Source: Brucella anthropi_A (GTDB taxonomy: Bacteria; Pseudomonadota; Alphaproteobacteria; Rhizobiales; Rhizobiaceae). From it: DNA of 64,000 nucleotides. Positions 15,512-25,737 of the stretch are shown here, in pieces. The translations under genes were made by a program, and so were the position numbers. The first letter of the stretch is position 1. Every line of letters starts with the position of its first letter. The notes under the pieces are model-generated. The model did not search any database and had not been told where the DNA came from. It worked only from the letters and a program-made list of their open reading frames with translations. The stretch spans positions 62,001 to 126,000 of the forward strand of contig NZ_LQBD01000006.1 of assembly GCF_046630315.1 (NCBI RefSeq). Direction: 5' to 3'.

Positions 15512-17596
15512 ATGGCCCGCGAATATAAAATCGAAGACTACCGCAATTTCGGTATCATGGCTCACATCGACGCCGGCAAGACGACGATGACAGAGCGTAT
15601 CCTGTTCTATACCGGCAAGAACCACAAGATCGGCGAAACCCACGATGGTGCGTCGACCATGGACTGGATGGAGCAGGAGCAGGAACGCGGTATCACGATC
15701 ACTTCCGCTGCTACGACCACGTTCTGGCAGGGCCGTGACGGTAAGAAGCGCCGCTTCAACATCATCGACACGCCCGGTCACGTCGACTTCACGATCGAAG
15801 TCGAACGCAGCCTGCGCGTTCTCGACGGCGCAATCGCGCTGCTCGACGCCAATGCCGGCGTTGAACCCCAGACCGAAACCGTGTGGCGTCAGGCTGAAAA
15901 GTACCACGTCCCGCGCATGGTCTTCGTCAACAAGATGGACAAGATCGGCGCCGATTTCTACCGTTGCGTGGAAATGGTTGGCTCGCGTCTTGGTGCAGTC
16001 GCTCTTCCGGTTCAGCTGCCGATCGGCGCTGAAAACGAGTTCGAAGGCGTCATCGACCTGATCGAAATGAAGGCCCTGACCTGGGATGGCACCATCGGCG
16101 CATCTGCGACGGTTGGTGAAATCCCCGATCACCTCAAGGATCAGGCTGAAGAATACCGCGAAAAGCTCATTGAGCTCGCCGTGGAAATCGACGAAGCCGC
16201 CATGGAAGCTTACCTCGAAGGCACCATGCCCACGAATGACGAGCTGCGCGCTCTGATCCGCAAGGGCACCATCGAGGTCAAGTTCCATCCGATTCTCTGC
16301 GGTACCGCGTTCAAGAACCGTGGCGTTCAGCCGCTTCTCGACGCCGTTGTGGAATTCCTTCCGGCTCCGACCGACGTGCCTGCCATCAAGGGCATCGACG
16401 TCAAGACGGAAACCGAAACCACCCGTGAATCGTCGGATGAAGCACCGCTTTCGATGCTGGCATTCAAGATCATGAACGACCCGTTCGTTGGTTCGCTGAC
16501 CTTCGCCCGCATCTATTCGGGCAAGCTGACCAAGGGCGTTTCGCTCGAAAACACCGTCAAGGGCAAGCGTGAGCGCATCGGCCGTATGCTGCAGATGCAC
16601 TCCAACAGCCGTGAAGACATCGACGAAGCTTTTGCAGGCGACATCGTTGCTCTGGCTGGCCTCAAGGAAACCACCACTGGCGATACGCTCTGCGATCCGC
16701 TGAAGCCGGTTATCCTCGAGCGCATGGAATTCCCTGATCCGGTTATCGAGATCGCCATCGAGCCGAAGACCAAGGCCGACCAGGAAAAGATGGGCATCGC
16801 GCTCAACCGTCTGGCTGCCGAAGATCCTTCCTTCCGCGTCAAGTCGGACGAAGAATCCGGTCAGACCATCATCGCCGGCATGGGCGAACTTCACCTCGAC
16901 ATTCTCGTCGATCGCATGAAGCGCGAATTCAAGGTTGAAGCCAATGTCGGCGCTCCGCAGGTTGCTTACCGTGAATCGATCACCCGCGCTGCGGAAATCG
17001 ATTACACCCACAAGAAGCAGTCGGGCGGTTCGGGTCAGTTCGCTCGCGTGAAGATCATCTTCGAACCGCATGAAGGCGACGATTTCATCTTCGAATCGAA
17101 GATCGTCGGCGGCTCGGTTCCGAAGGAATACATTCCGGGTGTCCAGAAGGGTATCGAAAGCGTCATGGGTGCAGGCCCGCTGGCTGGCTTCCCGATGCTC
17201 GGCGTGAAGGCCACCCTGATCGACGGCGCATATCATGACGTTGACTCGTCTGTTCTCGCCTTCGAAATCGCGTCCCGTGCAGCGTTCCGTGAAGGTGCGC
17301 AGAAGGCTGGCGCCCAGCTCCTCGAGCCGATCATGAAGGTCGAGGTTGTGACGCCGGAAGATTACGTCGGCGACGTTATCGGCGATCTGAACTCGCGTCG
17401 CGGTCAGATTTCCGGCACCGAAGCCCGCGGCATCGCCACGGTCGTCAATGCAATGGTTCCGCTGGCCAACATGTTTGGCTACGTGAATTCGCTGCGTTCG
17501 ATGTCCCAGGGCCGTGCACAGTACACGATGCAGTTCGACCATTATGAGCCGGTTCCGACGGCGGTCGCACAGGAAATCCAGAAGAAGTTTGCGTAA
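15512..17596 (+). CDS. fusA: Elongation factor G
   Basis: EF-G is the GTPase that drives tRNA-mRNA translocation and, with RRF, ribosome recycling. The 694 residues carry the P-loop AHIDAGKT (17-24), the switch II motif DTPGHVDF and the NKMD guanine-specificity motif, followed by domains II to V. A 47-base palindromic repeat lies between its stop and tuf. Confidence 0.99.
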   Translation: MAREYKIEDYRNFGIMAHIDAGKTTMTERILFYTGKNHKIGETHDGASTMDWMEQEQERGITITSAATTTFWQGRDGKKRRFNIIDTPGHVDFTIEVERSLRVLDGAIALLDANAGVEPQTETVWRQAEKYHVPRMVFVNKMDKIGADFYRCVEMVGSRLGAVALPVQLPIGAENEFEGVIDLIEMKALTWDGTIGASATVGEIPDHLKDQAEEYREKLIELAVEIDEAAMEAYLEGTMPTNDELRALIRKGTIEVKFHPILCGTAFKNRGVQPLLDAVVEFLPAPTDVPAIKGIDVKTETETTRESSDEAPLSMLAFKIMNDPFVGSLTFARIYSGKLTKGVSLENTVKGKRERIGRMLQMHSNSREDIDEAFAGDIVALAGLKETTTGDTLCDPLKPVILERMEFPDPVIEIAIEPKTKADQEKMGIALNRLAAEDPSFRVKSDEESGQTIIAGMGELHLDILVDRMKREFKVEANVGAPQVAYRESITRAAEIDYTHKKQSGGSGQFARVKIIFEPHEGDDFIFESKIVGGSVPKEYIPGVQKGIESVMGAGPLAGFPMLGVKATLIDGAYHDVDSSVLAFEIASRAAFREGAQKAGAQLLEPIMKVEVVTPEDYVGDVIGDLNSRRGQISGTEARGIATVVNAMVPLANMFGYVNSLRSMSQGRAQYTMQFDHYEPVPTAVAQEIQKKFA

Positions 17597-17602
17597 TCGG
17601 AG

Positions 17603-17649
17603 CGCATGTCTCCCGGAAGTGGATACCGGTTCCGGGAGAAAGACATGCG
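17603..17649. repeat. Interspersed palindrome (rhizobial type) between fusA and tuf
   Basis: CGCATGTCT (17603-17611) pairs with AGACATGCG (17641-17649), with an inner CCCGGAA/TTCCGGG pair and an ACCGGTTCC core. The same GCATG...ACCGGTT...CATGC layout recurs at 54570-54610 and in 61611-61679. It starts 7 bases after the fusA stop. Confidence 0.75.
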
Positions 17650-17714
17650 TAATCTGAAGGTTACGCTCCCAATTAAAAGAATGCCTGAGCAGGCTAAATT
17701 TACGGAGAGCTCAA

Positions 17715-18890
<1,176 letters not shown>

Positions 18891-18904
18891 TGAAGGTTTG
18901 TGCA

Positions 18905-18928
18905 GGAGCGTCTCTCCGGAGACGCTCC
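18905..18928 (+). other. Hairpin between tuf and rpsJ
   Basis: GGAGCGTCTC (18905-18914) pairs perfectly with GAGACGCTCC (18919-18928) around a TCCG loop. No T-run follows. It could stabilise or process the tuf mRNA end, or be a weak attenuator ahead of the S10 operon. Confidence 0.65.
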
Positions 18929-18949
18929 GCGTAACAAGGAACAGATGAA

Positions 18950-19258
18950 ATGAACGGTCAAAACATCCGCATTCGCCTGAAGGCGTTTGATCATCGGATC
19001 CTTGACGCTTCGACGCGGGAAATCGTGTCGACTGCCAAGCGTACCGGTGCAAATGTGCGCGGACCGATCCCGCTTCCAACACGGATCGAGAAGTTCACGG
19101 TTAACCGGTCGCCGCACATCGACAAGAAGAGCCGCGAGCAGTTCGAGATGCGCACGCACAAGCGTCTTCTCGATATCGTTGACCCGACCCCGCAGACGGT
19201 GGACGCGCTGATGAAGCTCGATCTGTCCGCCGGTGTCGATGTCGAGATCAAGCTTTAA
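18950..19258 (+). CDS. rpsJ: 30S ribosomal protein S10 (NusE)
   Basis: S10 is part of the 30S head and also acts as NusE, linking NusG and RNA polymerase to the ribosome. The 102 residues include RLKAFDHRILD and the conserved GPIPLPTRIEKFTVNRSPH loop. AAGGAAC lies 8 bases before the ATG. It opens the S10 operon. Confidence 0.98.
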   Translation: MNGQNIRIRLKAFDHRILDASTREIVSTAKRTGANVRGPIPLPTRIEKFTVNRSPHIDKKSREQFEMRTHKRLLDIVDPTPQTVDALMKLDLSAGVDVEIKL

Positions 19259-19287
19259 TCGGCTTGAGGACGGAAGGAACGAACCCG

Positions 19288-20004
19288 ATGCGTTCAGGTG
19301 TTATTGCACAGAAGCTGGGCATGACCCGCGTCTATAACGACGCCGGCGAGCATGTGCCGGTGACGGTTCTCCGCATGGAGAATTGCCACGTGGTAGCTCA
19401 GCGTACAGTTGAAAAGAACGGTTACACGGCTGTTCAGCTTGGCGTTGGTATCGCCAAGGTAAAGAACACGTCCAAGGCTATGCGCGGTCATTTCGCGAAG
19501 GCCGAGGTCGAGCCGAAGGCGAAGGTCGCGGAATTCCGCGTTTCGCCGGACAACCTCCTCGAAGTCGGCGCTGAAATCACCGCCGAACACTTCGTCGCCG
19601 GCCAGAAGGTCGATGTGACGGGTACTTCGATCGGTAAGGGCTTTGCCGGTGTCATGAAGCGTCACAACTTCGCCGGTCATCGCGCTTCCCATGGTAACTC
19701 CATTACCCACCGCGCTCACGGCTCGACCGGTCAGCGTCAGGATCCGGGCAAGGTGTTCAAGGGCAAGAAGATGGCTGGTCACATGGGCCAGACCCGCGTA
19801 ACCACGCAGAATATTGAAGTTGTCTCGACGGACAGCGATCGCGGCCTTATCCTGGTCCGCGGTGCGGTTCCGGGCTCCAAGGGCGCCTGGATCATCGTGC
19901 GCGACGCGGTAAAGGTCTCGCTGCCTGAGAACGCGCCGAAGCCGGCCGCTCTGCGTGCAGGTGCCGCGAAGGCTGAAGCTGCCGCGACTGAGGGAGCCGA
20001 ATAA
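19288..20004 (+). CDS. rplC: 50S ribosomal protein L3
   Basis: L3 initiates 50S assembly and reaches the peptidyl transferase centre. The ATG at 19288 (MRSGVIAQKLGMTRVYND) is preceded by GGAAGGAAC; a TTG at 19264 would add eight residues and is less likely. The 238 residues have an alanine-rich C-terminal tail typical of alphaproteobacteria. The stop TAA overlaps the rplD ATG by one base, which suggests translational coupling. Confidence 0.97.
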   Translation: MRSGVIAQKLGMTRVYNDAGEHVPVTVLRMENCHVVAQRTVEKNGYTAVQLGVGIAKVKNTSKAMRGHFAKAEVEPKAKVAEFRVSPDNLLEVGAEITAEHFVAGQKVDVTGTSIGKGFAGVMKRHNFAGHRASHGNSITHRAHGSTGQRQDPGKVFKGKKMAGHMGQTRVTTQNIEVVSTDSDRGLILVRGAVPGSKGAWIIVRDAVKVSLPENAPKPAALRAGAAKAEAAATEGAE

Positions 20005-20624
20005 TGGATCTCACGATTACCACTCTTGAAGGCAAGGATGCCGGCAAGGTCAAGCTGAACGAAGAAATCTTCGGCCTCGACCCGCGTGACGACATTCTTC
20101 AGCGCGTCGTGCGCTGGCAGCTGGCTCGCCGCCAGCAGGGCTCCCACAAGGCTCAGGGCCGTGGCGACGTCAGCCGCACCGGTTCCAAGATGTACAAGCA
20201 GAAGGGTACGGGCCGCGCCCGTCACCATTCGGCTCGCGCACCGCAGTTCCGCGGCGGCGGTCAGGCTCACGGACCGGTTGTCCGTTCGCACGACCACGAC
20301 CTGCCGAAGAAGGTTCGCGCTCTTGGCCTGCGTCATGCCCTGTCTGCAAAGGCAAAGGCATCCGACCTGATCATCATCGATGATCTGGCTGCAACGGAAG
20401 CCAAGACGAAGCAGCTTGTTTCGCAGTTCGCCAAGCTCGGTCTTGAAAATGCACTCGTCATCGGCGGTGCGGAGATCGACGTGAACTTCCAGCGCGCGGC
20501 TTCGAACATCCCGAACATCGACGTTCTGCCGGTGCAGGGGATCAATGTTTACGACATCCTTCGCCGCGGCAAGCTCGTTCTTTCCAAGGCGGCTGTCGAA
20601 GCCCTTGAGGAGCGTTTCAAATGA
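20004..20624 (+). CDS. rplD: 50S ribosomal protein L4
   Basis: L4 lines the exit tunnel and in enterobacteria also represses the S10 operon. The 206 residues include the extended tunnel loop with GSHKAQGRGDVSRTGSK and the basic KGTGRARHHS run (about residues 47-80). It overlaps both rplC at its start and rplW at its end (ATGA). No E. coli-like S10 leader was evident upstream. Confidence 0.98.
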   Translation: MDLTITTLEGKDAGKVKLNEEIFGLDPRDDILQRVVRWQLARRQQGSHKAQGRGDVSRTGSKMYKQKGTGRARHHSARAPQFRGGGQAHGPVVRSHDHDLPKKVRALGLRHALSAKAKASDLIIIDDLAATEAKTKQLVSQFAKLGLENALVIGGAEIDVNFQRAASNIPNIDVLPVQGINVYDILRRGKLVLSKAAVEALEERFK

Positions 20625-20914
20625 CTGATCTTCGCCATTACGACGTGATCGTCAGCCCGGTTATCACCGAGAAGTCCACCATGGTTTCCGAACACAACCA
20701 GGTTGTCTTCAACGTCGCCCGCAAGGCAACGAAGCCGGAAATCAAGGCTGCAGTCGAAGCGCTGTTCGGCGTCAAGGTTACGGCAGTCAACACTGCAGTG
20801 CGCAAGGGTAAGGTCAAGCGGTTCCGCGGCCTTATCGGGCGCCAGAGCGACGTCAAGAAAGCGATCGTAACTTTGGCCGAAGGCCAGAGCATCGACGTTT
20901 CGACCGGTCTCTGA
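20621..20914 (+). CDS. rplW: 50S ribosomal protein L23
   Basis: L23 surrounds the tunnel exit and docks trigger factor and the signal recognition particle. The 97 residues contain the conserved PVITEKSTMVSE start region and the KAAVEALFGVKVTAVNT helix. Its ATG overlaps the rplD stop. Confidence 0.97.
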   Translation: MTDLRHYDVIVSPVITEKSTMVSEHNQVVFNVARKATKPEIKAAVEALFGVKVTAVNTAVRKGKVKRFRGLIGRQSDVKKAIVTLAEGQSIDVSTGL

Positions 20915-20935
20915 GAGGCCATGGAGTAAGAGACA

Positions 20936-21769
20936 ATGGCACTCAAGCATTTTAATCCGATCACGCCAGGCCAGCGTCAGCTGGTCATCGTGGACCGCTC
21001 GGAACTCTACAAGGGCAAGCCGGTCAAGTCCCTGACCGAAGGTCTGTCCAAGAAGGGTGGCCGCAACAATACCGGTCGTATCACTGTTCGCTTTCAGGGC
21101 GGCGGTCACAAGCGTTCGTACCGTTTCGTCGACTTCAAGCGCCGCAAGCTTGACGTCGTCGGCACTGTGGAGCGTCTGGAATACGATCCGAACCGCACCG
21201 CGTTCATCGCGTTGATCCGTTACGAAGACGGAGAACTGGCCTACATCCTGGCTCCGCAGCGTCTGGCTGTCGGCGACAAGGTGGTTGCAGGCAATTCCGT
21301 CGACGTGAAGCCGGGCAACGCAATGCCGCTCGCTTCCATGCCGGTCGGCACGATCATCCACAATGTCGAGCTGAAGCCGGGCAAGGGCGGTCAGATCGCC
21401 CGTTCGGCCGGCACCTATGCACAGCTCGTCGGTCGCGACCAGGGCATGGCCATCCTGCGCCTCAATTCCGGTGAACAGCGTCTGGTTCCAGGTGCCTGCT
21501 TCGCTTCGGTCGGCGCAGTGTCCAACCCGGACCACGGCAACATCAACGACGGCAAGGCCGGTCGTTCGGTATGGCGTGGCAAGCGTCCGCACGTTCGCGG
21601 CGTTGCAATGAACCCGGTCGATCACCCGCATGGTGGTGGTGAAGGTCGTACCTCGGGTGGTCGTCACCCTGTCACTCCGTGGGGCAAGCCTACGAAGGGC
21701 AAGAAGACGCGCTCGAACAAGGCGACCGACAAGTTCATCATGCGTTCGCGCCATCAGCGCAAGAAGTAA
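20936..21769 (+). CDS. rplB: 50S ribosomal protein L2
   Basis: L2 bridges the subunits and supports peptidyl transferase assembly. The 277-residue protein ends with the conserved RGVAMNPVDHPHGGGEG loop, whose histidine is functionally important in the family, and a basic tail. GGAGTAAGAG precedes the ATG. Confidence 0.98.
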   Translation: MALKHFNPITPGQRQLVIVDRSELYKGKPVKSLTEGLSKKGGRNNTGRITVRFQGGGHKRSYRFVDFKRRKLDVVGTVERLEYDPNRTAFIALIRYEDGELAYILAPQRLAVGDKVVAGNSVDVKPGNAMPLASMPVGTIIHNVELKPGKGGQIARSAGTYAQLVGRDQGMAILRLNSGEQRLVPGACFASVGAVSNPDHGNINDGKAGRSVWRGKRPHVRGVAMNPVDHPHGGGEGRTSGGRHPVTPWGKPTKGKKTRSNKATDKFIMRSRHQRKK

Positions 21770-21784
21770 GAGAGGTAGTCTGAA

Positions 21785-22063
21785 GTGGCTCGTTCAGTTT
21801 GGAAAGGTCCGTTTGTCGACGGCTATCTTCTCAAGAAGGCTGAGAAGGTACGCGAAGGCGGTCGTAATGAAGTTATCAAGATGTGGAGCCGCCGCTCCAC
21901 CATCCTGCCGCAGTTTGTCGGTCTGACTTTCGGCGTCTACAACGGCAACAAGCATGTGCCGGTGTCGGTTTCGGAAGAAATGGTCGGACACAAGTTCGGT
22001 GAATTCGCGCCTACGCGTACCTATTACGGTCACGGCGCGGACAAGAAGTCGAAGAGGAAGTAA
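21785..22063 (+). CDS. rpsS: 30S ribosomal protein S19
   Basis: S19 binds the 16S head beside S13. It starts with GTG (VARSVWKGPFVDGYLLKKAE), with AGAGGTAG upstream. The 92 residues contain the conserved WSRRSTILPQFVG and GHKFGEFAPTRTYYGH blocks. It lies 15 bases after rplB and 2 before rplV. Confidence 0.97.
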   Translation: MARSVWKGPFVDGYLLKKAEKVREGGRNEVIKMWSRRSTILPQFVGLTFGVYNGNKHVPVSVSEEMVGHKFGEFAPTRTYYGHGADKKSKRK

Positions 22064-22065
22064 CG

Positions 22066-22455
22066 ATGGGCAAGGCTAAAGCTCCCCGTCAGCTCAAGGA
22101 CAACGAAGCGCAAGCTGTTGCCCGTACGCTGCGCGTCAGCCCGCAGAAGCTGAACCTTGTTGCGAGCATGATCCGCGGCAAGAAGGTGAATGCGGCTCTT
22201 GCCGATCTGACGTTCTCGCGCAAGCGGATCGCCGATACGGTCAAGAAGACGCTCCAGTCCGCTATTGCGAACGCCGAAAACAACCATGACCTCGACGTCG
22301 ATTCCCTGATCGTCGCCGAAGCCTATGTGGGCAAGTCGATCGTCATGAAGCGCTTCCACGTCCGTGGCCGTGGCCGCGCGAGTCGTATCGAGAAGCCGTT
22401 TTCGCATCTCACCATTGTTGTCCGCGAAGTCGCGGAAAAAGGGGAGGCCGCATAA
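22066..22455 (+). CDS. rplV: 50S ribosomal protein L22
   Basis: L22 extends a hairpin into the exit tunnel near the macrolide site. The 129 residues include RVSPQKLNLVASMIRGKKV and the RGRGRASRIEKPFSHLTI hairpin tip. Its final A is the first base of the rpsC ATG, so termination and start are coupled. Confidence 0.97.
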   Translation: MGKAKAPRQLKDNEAQAVARTLRVSPQKLNLVASMIRGKKVNAALADLTFSRKRIADTVKKTLQSAIANAENNHDLDVDSLIVAEAYVGKSIVMKRFHVRGRGRASRIEKPFSHLTIVVREVAEKGEAA

Positions 22456-23165
22456 TGGGTCAGAAGATTAATCCGATCGGTCTTCGTCTCGGCATCAACC
22501 GTACTTGGGATTCGCGTTGGTACGCGAATACCGGCGAGTACGGCAAGCTGCTGCATGAAGATGTCAAGATCCGCGAATTCCTCACCGAGGAACTCAAGCA
22601 GGCCGCGATCTCCAAGATCGTGATCGAGCGTCCGCACAAGAAGTGCCGCGTGACGATCCATTCGGCTCGTCCGGGCATCATCATCGGCAAGAAGGGTGCA
22701 GACATCGAAAAGCTCCGCAAGAAGCTTTCCGAGATGACCAATGCCGATACGTCGCTCAACATCGTCGAAGTTCGCAAGCCGGAAATCGACGCGACGCTGA
22801 TCGCCCAGTCGATCGCTCAGCAGCTCGAACGCCGTGTGGCATTCCGTCGCGCCATGAAGCGTGCCGTTCAGTCGGCAATGCGTCTTGGAGCCGAAGGCAT
22901 CCGTATCAACTGCTCGGGTCGTCTGGGCGGCGCGGAAATCGCTCGCATGGAATGGTACCGTGAAGGCCGCGTTCCGCTTCACACGCTGCGCGCCGATATC
23001 GACTACGGCACGGCAGAAGCGAAGACCGCCTATGGTATCTGCGGCGTGAAGGTCTGGGTCTTCAAGGGCGAGATCCTTGAACACGACCCGATGGCTTCCG
23101 AGCGTCGTTCGGTCGAGGGTGACAATCAGGGTTCCTCGTCGAACCGCCGCCGCGAAAACGCTTAA
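22455..23165 (+). CDS. rpsC: 30S ribosomal protein S3
   Basis: S3 lines the mRNA entry channel and has helicase activity. The 236 residues begin MGQKINPIGLRLGI. The KH domain motif is visible at RPGIIIGKKGADIEKL (about residues 73-88). A C-terminal domain with GRLGGAEIARMEWYREGRVPLHTL follows. Confidence 0.98.
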   Translation: MGQKINPIGLRLGINRTWDSRWYANTGEYGKLLHEDVKIREFLTEELKQAAISKIVIERPHKKCRVTIHSARPGIIIGKKGADIEKLRKKLSEMTNADTSLNIVEVRKPEIDATLIAQSIAQQLERRVAFRRAMKRAVQSAMRLGAEGIRINCSGRLGGAEIARMEWYREGRVPLHTLRADIDYGTAEAKTAYGICGVKVWVFKGEILEHDPMASERRSVEGDNQGSSSNRRRENA

Positions 23166-23203
23166 AAAGCGGGCCGCGGGCGAGAAATTTGGAGTAGAGA
23201 ACA

Positions 23204-23617
23204 ATGATGCAGCCTAAGCGCACCAAGTTCCGCAAGCAGTTCAAGGGCCGTATCCACGGCAACTCGAAAGGCGGCACGGATCTGAATTTCGGTGCTTTCG
23301 GTCTGAAGGCTCTTGAGCCTGAACGCGTCACCGCACGTCAGATCGAAGCGGCTCGCCGCGCGATCACCCGCCACATGAAGCGTGCGGGCCGCGTGTGGAT
23401 CCGCATCTTCCCTGACCTGCCGGTTACTTCGAAGCCTACCGAAGTCCGTATGGGTAAAGGTAAGGGTTCGGTTGACTACTGGGCATGCCGTGTGGCACCA
23501 GGTCGCGTGATGTTTGAGCTTGACGGCGTACCCGAAGATGTGGCACGCGAAGCCCTCAGACTCGGCGCAGCAAAGTTGCCGATCAAGACGCGCTTTATCC
23601 AGCGCATTGCTGAATAA
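23204..23617 (+). CDS. rplP: 50S ribosomal protein L16
   Basis: L16 helps position A-site tRNA. The 137 residues begin MMQPKRTKFRKQFKGR, with a second ATG three bases on; GGAGTAGAG supports either start. The conserved GRVWIRIFPDLPVTSKPTEVRMGKG block lies around residues 60-85, given here from position 65 onward as IRIFPDLPVTSKPTEVRMG. It continues the S10 operon. Confidence 0.97.
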   Translation: MMQPKRTKFRKQFKGRIHGNSKGGTDLNFGAFGLKALEPERVTARQIEAARRAITRHMKRAGRVWIRIFPDLPVTSKPTEVRMGKGKGSVDYWACRVAPGRVMFELDGVPEDVAREALRLGAAKLPIKTRFIQRIAE

Positions 23618-23629
23618 GGAGAGGCAACT

Positions 23630-23830
23630 ATGAAAGCCGCAGACGTTCGGGCGAAAAGCCTCGATCAACTGAATGACGAGCTGGGCACCCTGAAGAAAGA
23701 GCAGTTCAACCTGCGCTTCCAGAAGGCAACCGGCCAGCTCGAAAAAACCGCGCGCGTGAAGCAGGTTCGCCGCGACATTGCGCGTATCAAGACTATTGCC
23801 CGCCAGAAGGCGGCCGCAAGCAAGGCATAA
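23630..23830 (+). CDS. rpmC: 50S ribosomal protein L29
   Basis: L29 is a small helical hairpin beside L23 at the tunnel exit. The 66 residues include the conserved KEQFNLRFQKATGQLE motif and an alternating basic C terminus. GGAGAGGC precedes the ATG by a few bases. rpsQ follows after 11 bases. Confidence 0.96.
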   Translation: MKAADVRAKSLDQLNDELGTLKKEQFNLRFQKATGQLEKTARVKQVRRDIARIKTIARQKAAASKA

Positions 23831-23841
23831 GGAAAAATATA

Positions 23842-24084
23842 ATGCCTAAACGCGTTCTGCAGGGCGTTGTCGTCAGCGACAAGAATGACAAGACTGTTGT
23901 GGTCAAGGTTGAGCGCCGCTATTCGCATCCGCTCCTCCAGAAGACCGTGCGTCAGTCGAAGAAGTACAAGGCGCATGACGAAAACAACCAGTTCAAGGTT
24001 GGTGATCTCGTTTCCATCCAGGAATCGGCTCCGATCTCGAAGGACAAACGCTGGGTCGTTCTCACGAACGAAGCAGCAGGCTAA
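23842..24084 (+). CDS. rpsQ: 30S ribosomal protein S17
   Basis: S17 is a primary 16S-binding protein with an OB fold. The 80 residues contain VLQGVVVSDKNDKTVVVKVE and HPLLQKTVRQSKKYKAHDE. It is the last gene of the S10 group; 68 bases separate it from rplN, the start of the spc group. Confidence 0.96.
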   Translation: MPKRVLQGVVVSDKNDKTVVVKVERRYSHPLLQKTVRQSKKYKAHDENNQFKVGDLVSIQESAPISKDKRWVVLTNEAAG

Positions 24085-24152
24085 ATTATAAACACGCAGC
24101 TTAGGTAGGGCAGGAGCCCTTAACCAGCTGAGAGGAAAGAAGGCGGCCAGTC

Positions 24153-24521
24153 ATGATTCAGATGCAAACAAACCTCGACGTGGCGGATAATTCCGGCGCA
24201 CGTCGTGTCATGTGCATCAAGGTGCTGGGCGGCTCGAAGCGGCGTTACGCTTCCGTTGGCGACATCATTGTGGTGTCGATCAAGGAAGCTATTCCGCGCG
24301 GCCGCGTCAAAAAGGGTGACGTGATGAAGGCGGTTGTTGTACGCACCGCCAAGGATATCCGTCGTCCGGACGGCAGCGTTATTCGTTTCGATAACAATGC
24401 AGCCGTTCTCATCGATAACAAGAAAGAGCCGATCGGCACGCGTATCTTCGGACCGGTTCCGCGCGAACTCCGCGCAAAGAACCACATGAAGATCATCTCG
24501 CTGGCTCCGGAAGTTCTGTAA
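24153..24521 (+). CDS. rplN: 50S ribosomal protein L14
   Basis: L14 contacts the 30S subunit through bridge B8. The 122 residues start MIQMQTNLDVADNSGARR and end with the conserved GPVPRELRAKNHMKIISLAPEVL. GAGAGGAAAGAAGG lies upstream. It is the first gene of the spc section, but no clear promoter or terminator separates it from rpsQ. Confidence 0.98.
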   Translation: MIQMQTNLDVADNSGARRVMCIKVLGGSKRRYASVGDIIVVSIKEAIPRGRVKKGDVMKAVVVRTAKDIRRPDGSVIRFDNNAAVLIDNKKEPIGTRIFGPVPRELRAKNHMKIISLAPEVL

Positions 24522-24533
24522 GGAAGCAAGACG

Positions 24534-24845
24534 ATGCAGAAGATTCGCAAAGGCGACAGCGTTGTCGTGCTGTCCGGTAAGGACAAGGGCCGTAAGGGCG
24601 AAGTTCTCAAGGTTATGCCGAAGGACGAGCAGGCGCTCGTTCGCGGTATCAACATCGTGAAGCGTCATCAGCGTCAGACCCAGACACAGGAAGCCGGCAT
24701 CATCTCCAAGGAAGCGCCGATCCACCTGTCCAACCTGGCAATTGCTGACCCCAAGGACGGCAAGCCGACCCGCGTCGGTTTCCGCGTCGAGGACGGCAAG
24801 AAGGTTCGTGTCGCAAAACGTTCTGGAGCGCTGATCGATGGCTGA
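24534..24845 (+). CDS. rplX: 50S ribosomal protein L24
   Basis: L24 starts 50S assembly. The 103 residues contain the KOW motif KGDSVVVLSGKDKGRKGEVL near the N terminus and the internal NIVKRHQRQTQTQEAGII. The 3' end overlaps rplE by 8 bases. Confidence 0.97.
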   Translation: MQKIRKGDSVVVLSGKDKGRKGEVLKVMPKDEQALVRGINIVKRHQRQTQTQEAGIISKEAPIHLSNLAIADPKDGKPTRVGFRVEDGKKVRVAKRSGALIDG

Positions 24846-25395
24846 AGCTAAGGCACTTCCCCGCTTCAAGAAGCTTTACAATGAAAACATTCGTAAGGCT
24901 CTGCTTGAAGAATTCAAATACGACAACGAGATGCAGATTCCGCGCATCACCAAGGTTGTCCTCAACATGGGCGTCGGCGAAGCCACGGGCGATTCCAAGA
25001 AGCCTGCGATTGCCGCTGAAGACCTCAGCCAGATCGCCGGCCAGAAGGCCGTCGTGACCCGCGCCCGTAACTCGATCGCAACGTTCAAGTTGCGTGAAGG
25101 CATGCCGATCGGCACGAAGGTTACCCTTCGCCAGGACCGCATGTACGAATTCCTTGATCGTCTTGTCACGATCGCTCTTCCTCGCGTCCGCGACTTCCGC
25201 GGCCTGAACCCGAAGAGCTTTGACGGCCGCGGCAACTATGCCATGGGCATCAAGGAGCACATCGTGTTTCCGGAAATCAACTACGATAAGGTTGATCAAA
25301 TCTGGGGCATGGACATCATCGTTTGCACGACCGCCAAGACGGATGATGAAGCGCGCGCTCTTCTGCGTGCATTCAACTTCCCCTTCCGGCAGTAA
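24838..25395 (+). CDS. rplE: 50S ribosomal protein L5
   Basis: L5 binds 5S rRNA and forms a bridge with S13. The 185 residues contain IPRITKVVLNMGVGEA and the conserved RGLNPKSFDGRGNYAMG segment. It overlaps rplX, giving coupled translation. Confidence 0.97.
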   Translation: MAEAKALPRFKKLYNENIRKALLEEFKYDNEMQIPRITKVVLNMGVGEATGDSKKPAIAAEDLSQIAGQKAVVTRARNSIATFKLREGMPIGTKVTLRQDRMYEFLDRLVTIALPRVRDFRGLNPKSFDGRGNYAMGIKEHIVFPEINYDKVDQIWGMDIIVCTTAKTDDEARALLRAFNFPFRQ

Positions 25396-25421
25396 CGGCA
25401 AGCGTAGCGAGGTATATTAAT

Positions 25422-25727
25422 ATGGCCAAGACTAGCGCAGTCGAAAAAAACAAGCGCCGCGAAAAGTTGGTTAAGCGTCACGCTGGCAAGCGTGCACGTC
25501 TGAAGGCGATCGTCATGGATCAGGGCCTTCCGCTGGAGGAGCGCTTCCGCGCCACTATCCGGCTTGCCGAACTGCCGCGCAATTCATCGAAGGTTCGTAT
25601 TCGCAATCGTTGCGAAGTTTCGGGCCGTCCGCGTGGTTATTACCGTAAACTGAAGATGTCGCGTATTGCGCTGCGTCAGTTGGGTTCGCTCGGTCAGATT
25701 CCGGGCATCGTCAAGTCGAGCTGGTAA
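25422..25727 (+). CDS. rpsN: 30S ribosomal protein S14, zinc-independent form
   Basis: S14 sits in the 30S head. The 101-residue form lacks the CXXC zinc ribbon of short S14 and carries RIRNRCEVSGRPRGYYRKL with a single cysteine, so it is the long zinc-free type. GAGGTA lies upstream of the ATG. Confidence 0.97.
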   Translation: MAKTSAVEKNKRREKLVKRHAGKRARLKAIVMDQGLPLEERFRATIRLAELPRNSSKVRIRNRCEVSGRPRGYYRKLKMSRIALRQLGSLGQIPGIVKSSW

Positions 25728-25737
25728 GGAGTAGCAT

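Noticed and set aside
14444..17542. Open frame of 1032 codons antisense to rpsL, rpsG and fusA
   Set aside because: It spans three certain genes and their gaps on the opposite strand; no domain or start signal supports it.
17603..17649. Palindrome after fusA as an intrinsic terminator
   Set aside because: No T-run follows, tuf continues the operon, and the same sequence class recurs elsewhere; a repeat is the better reading.
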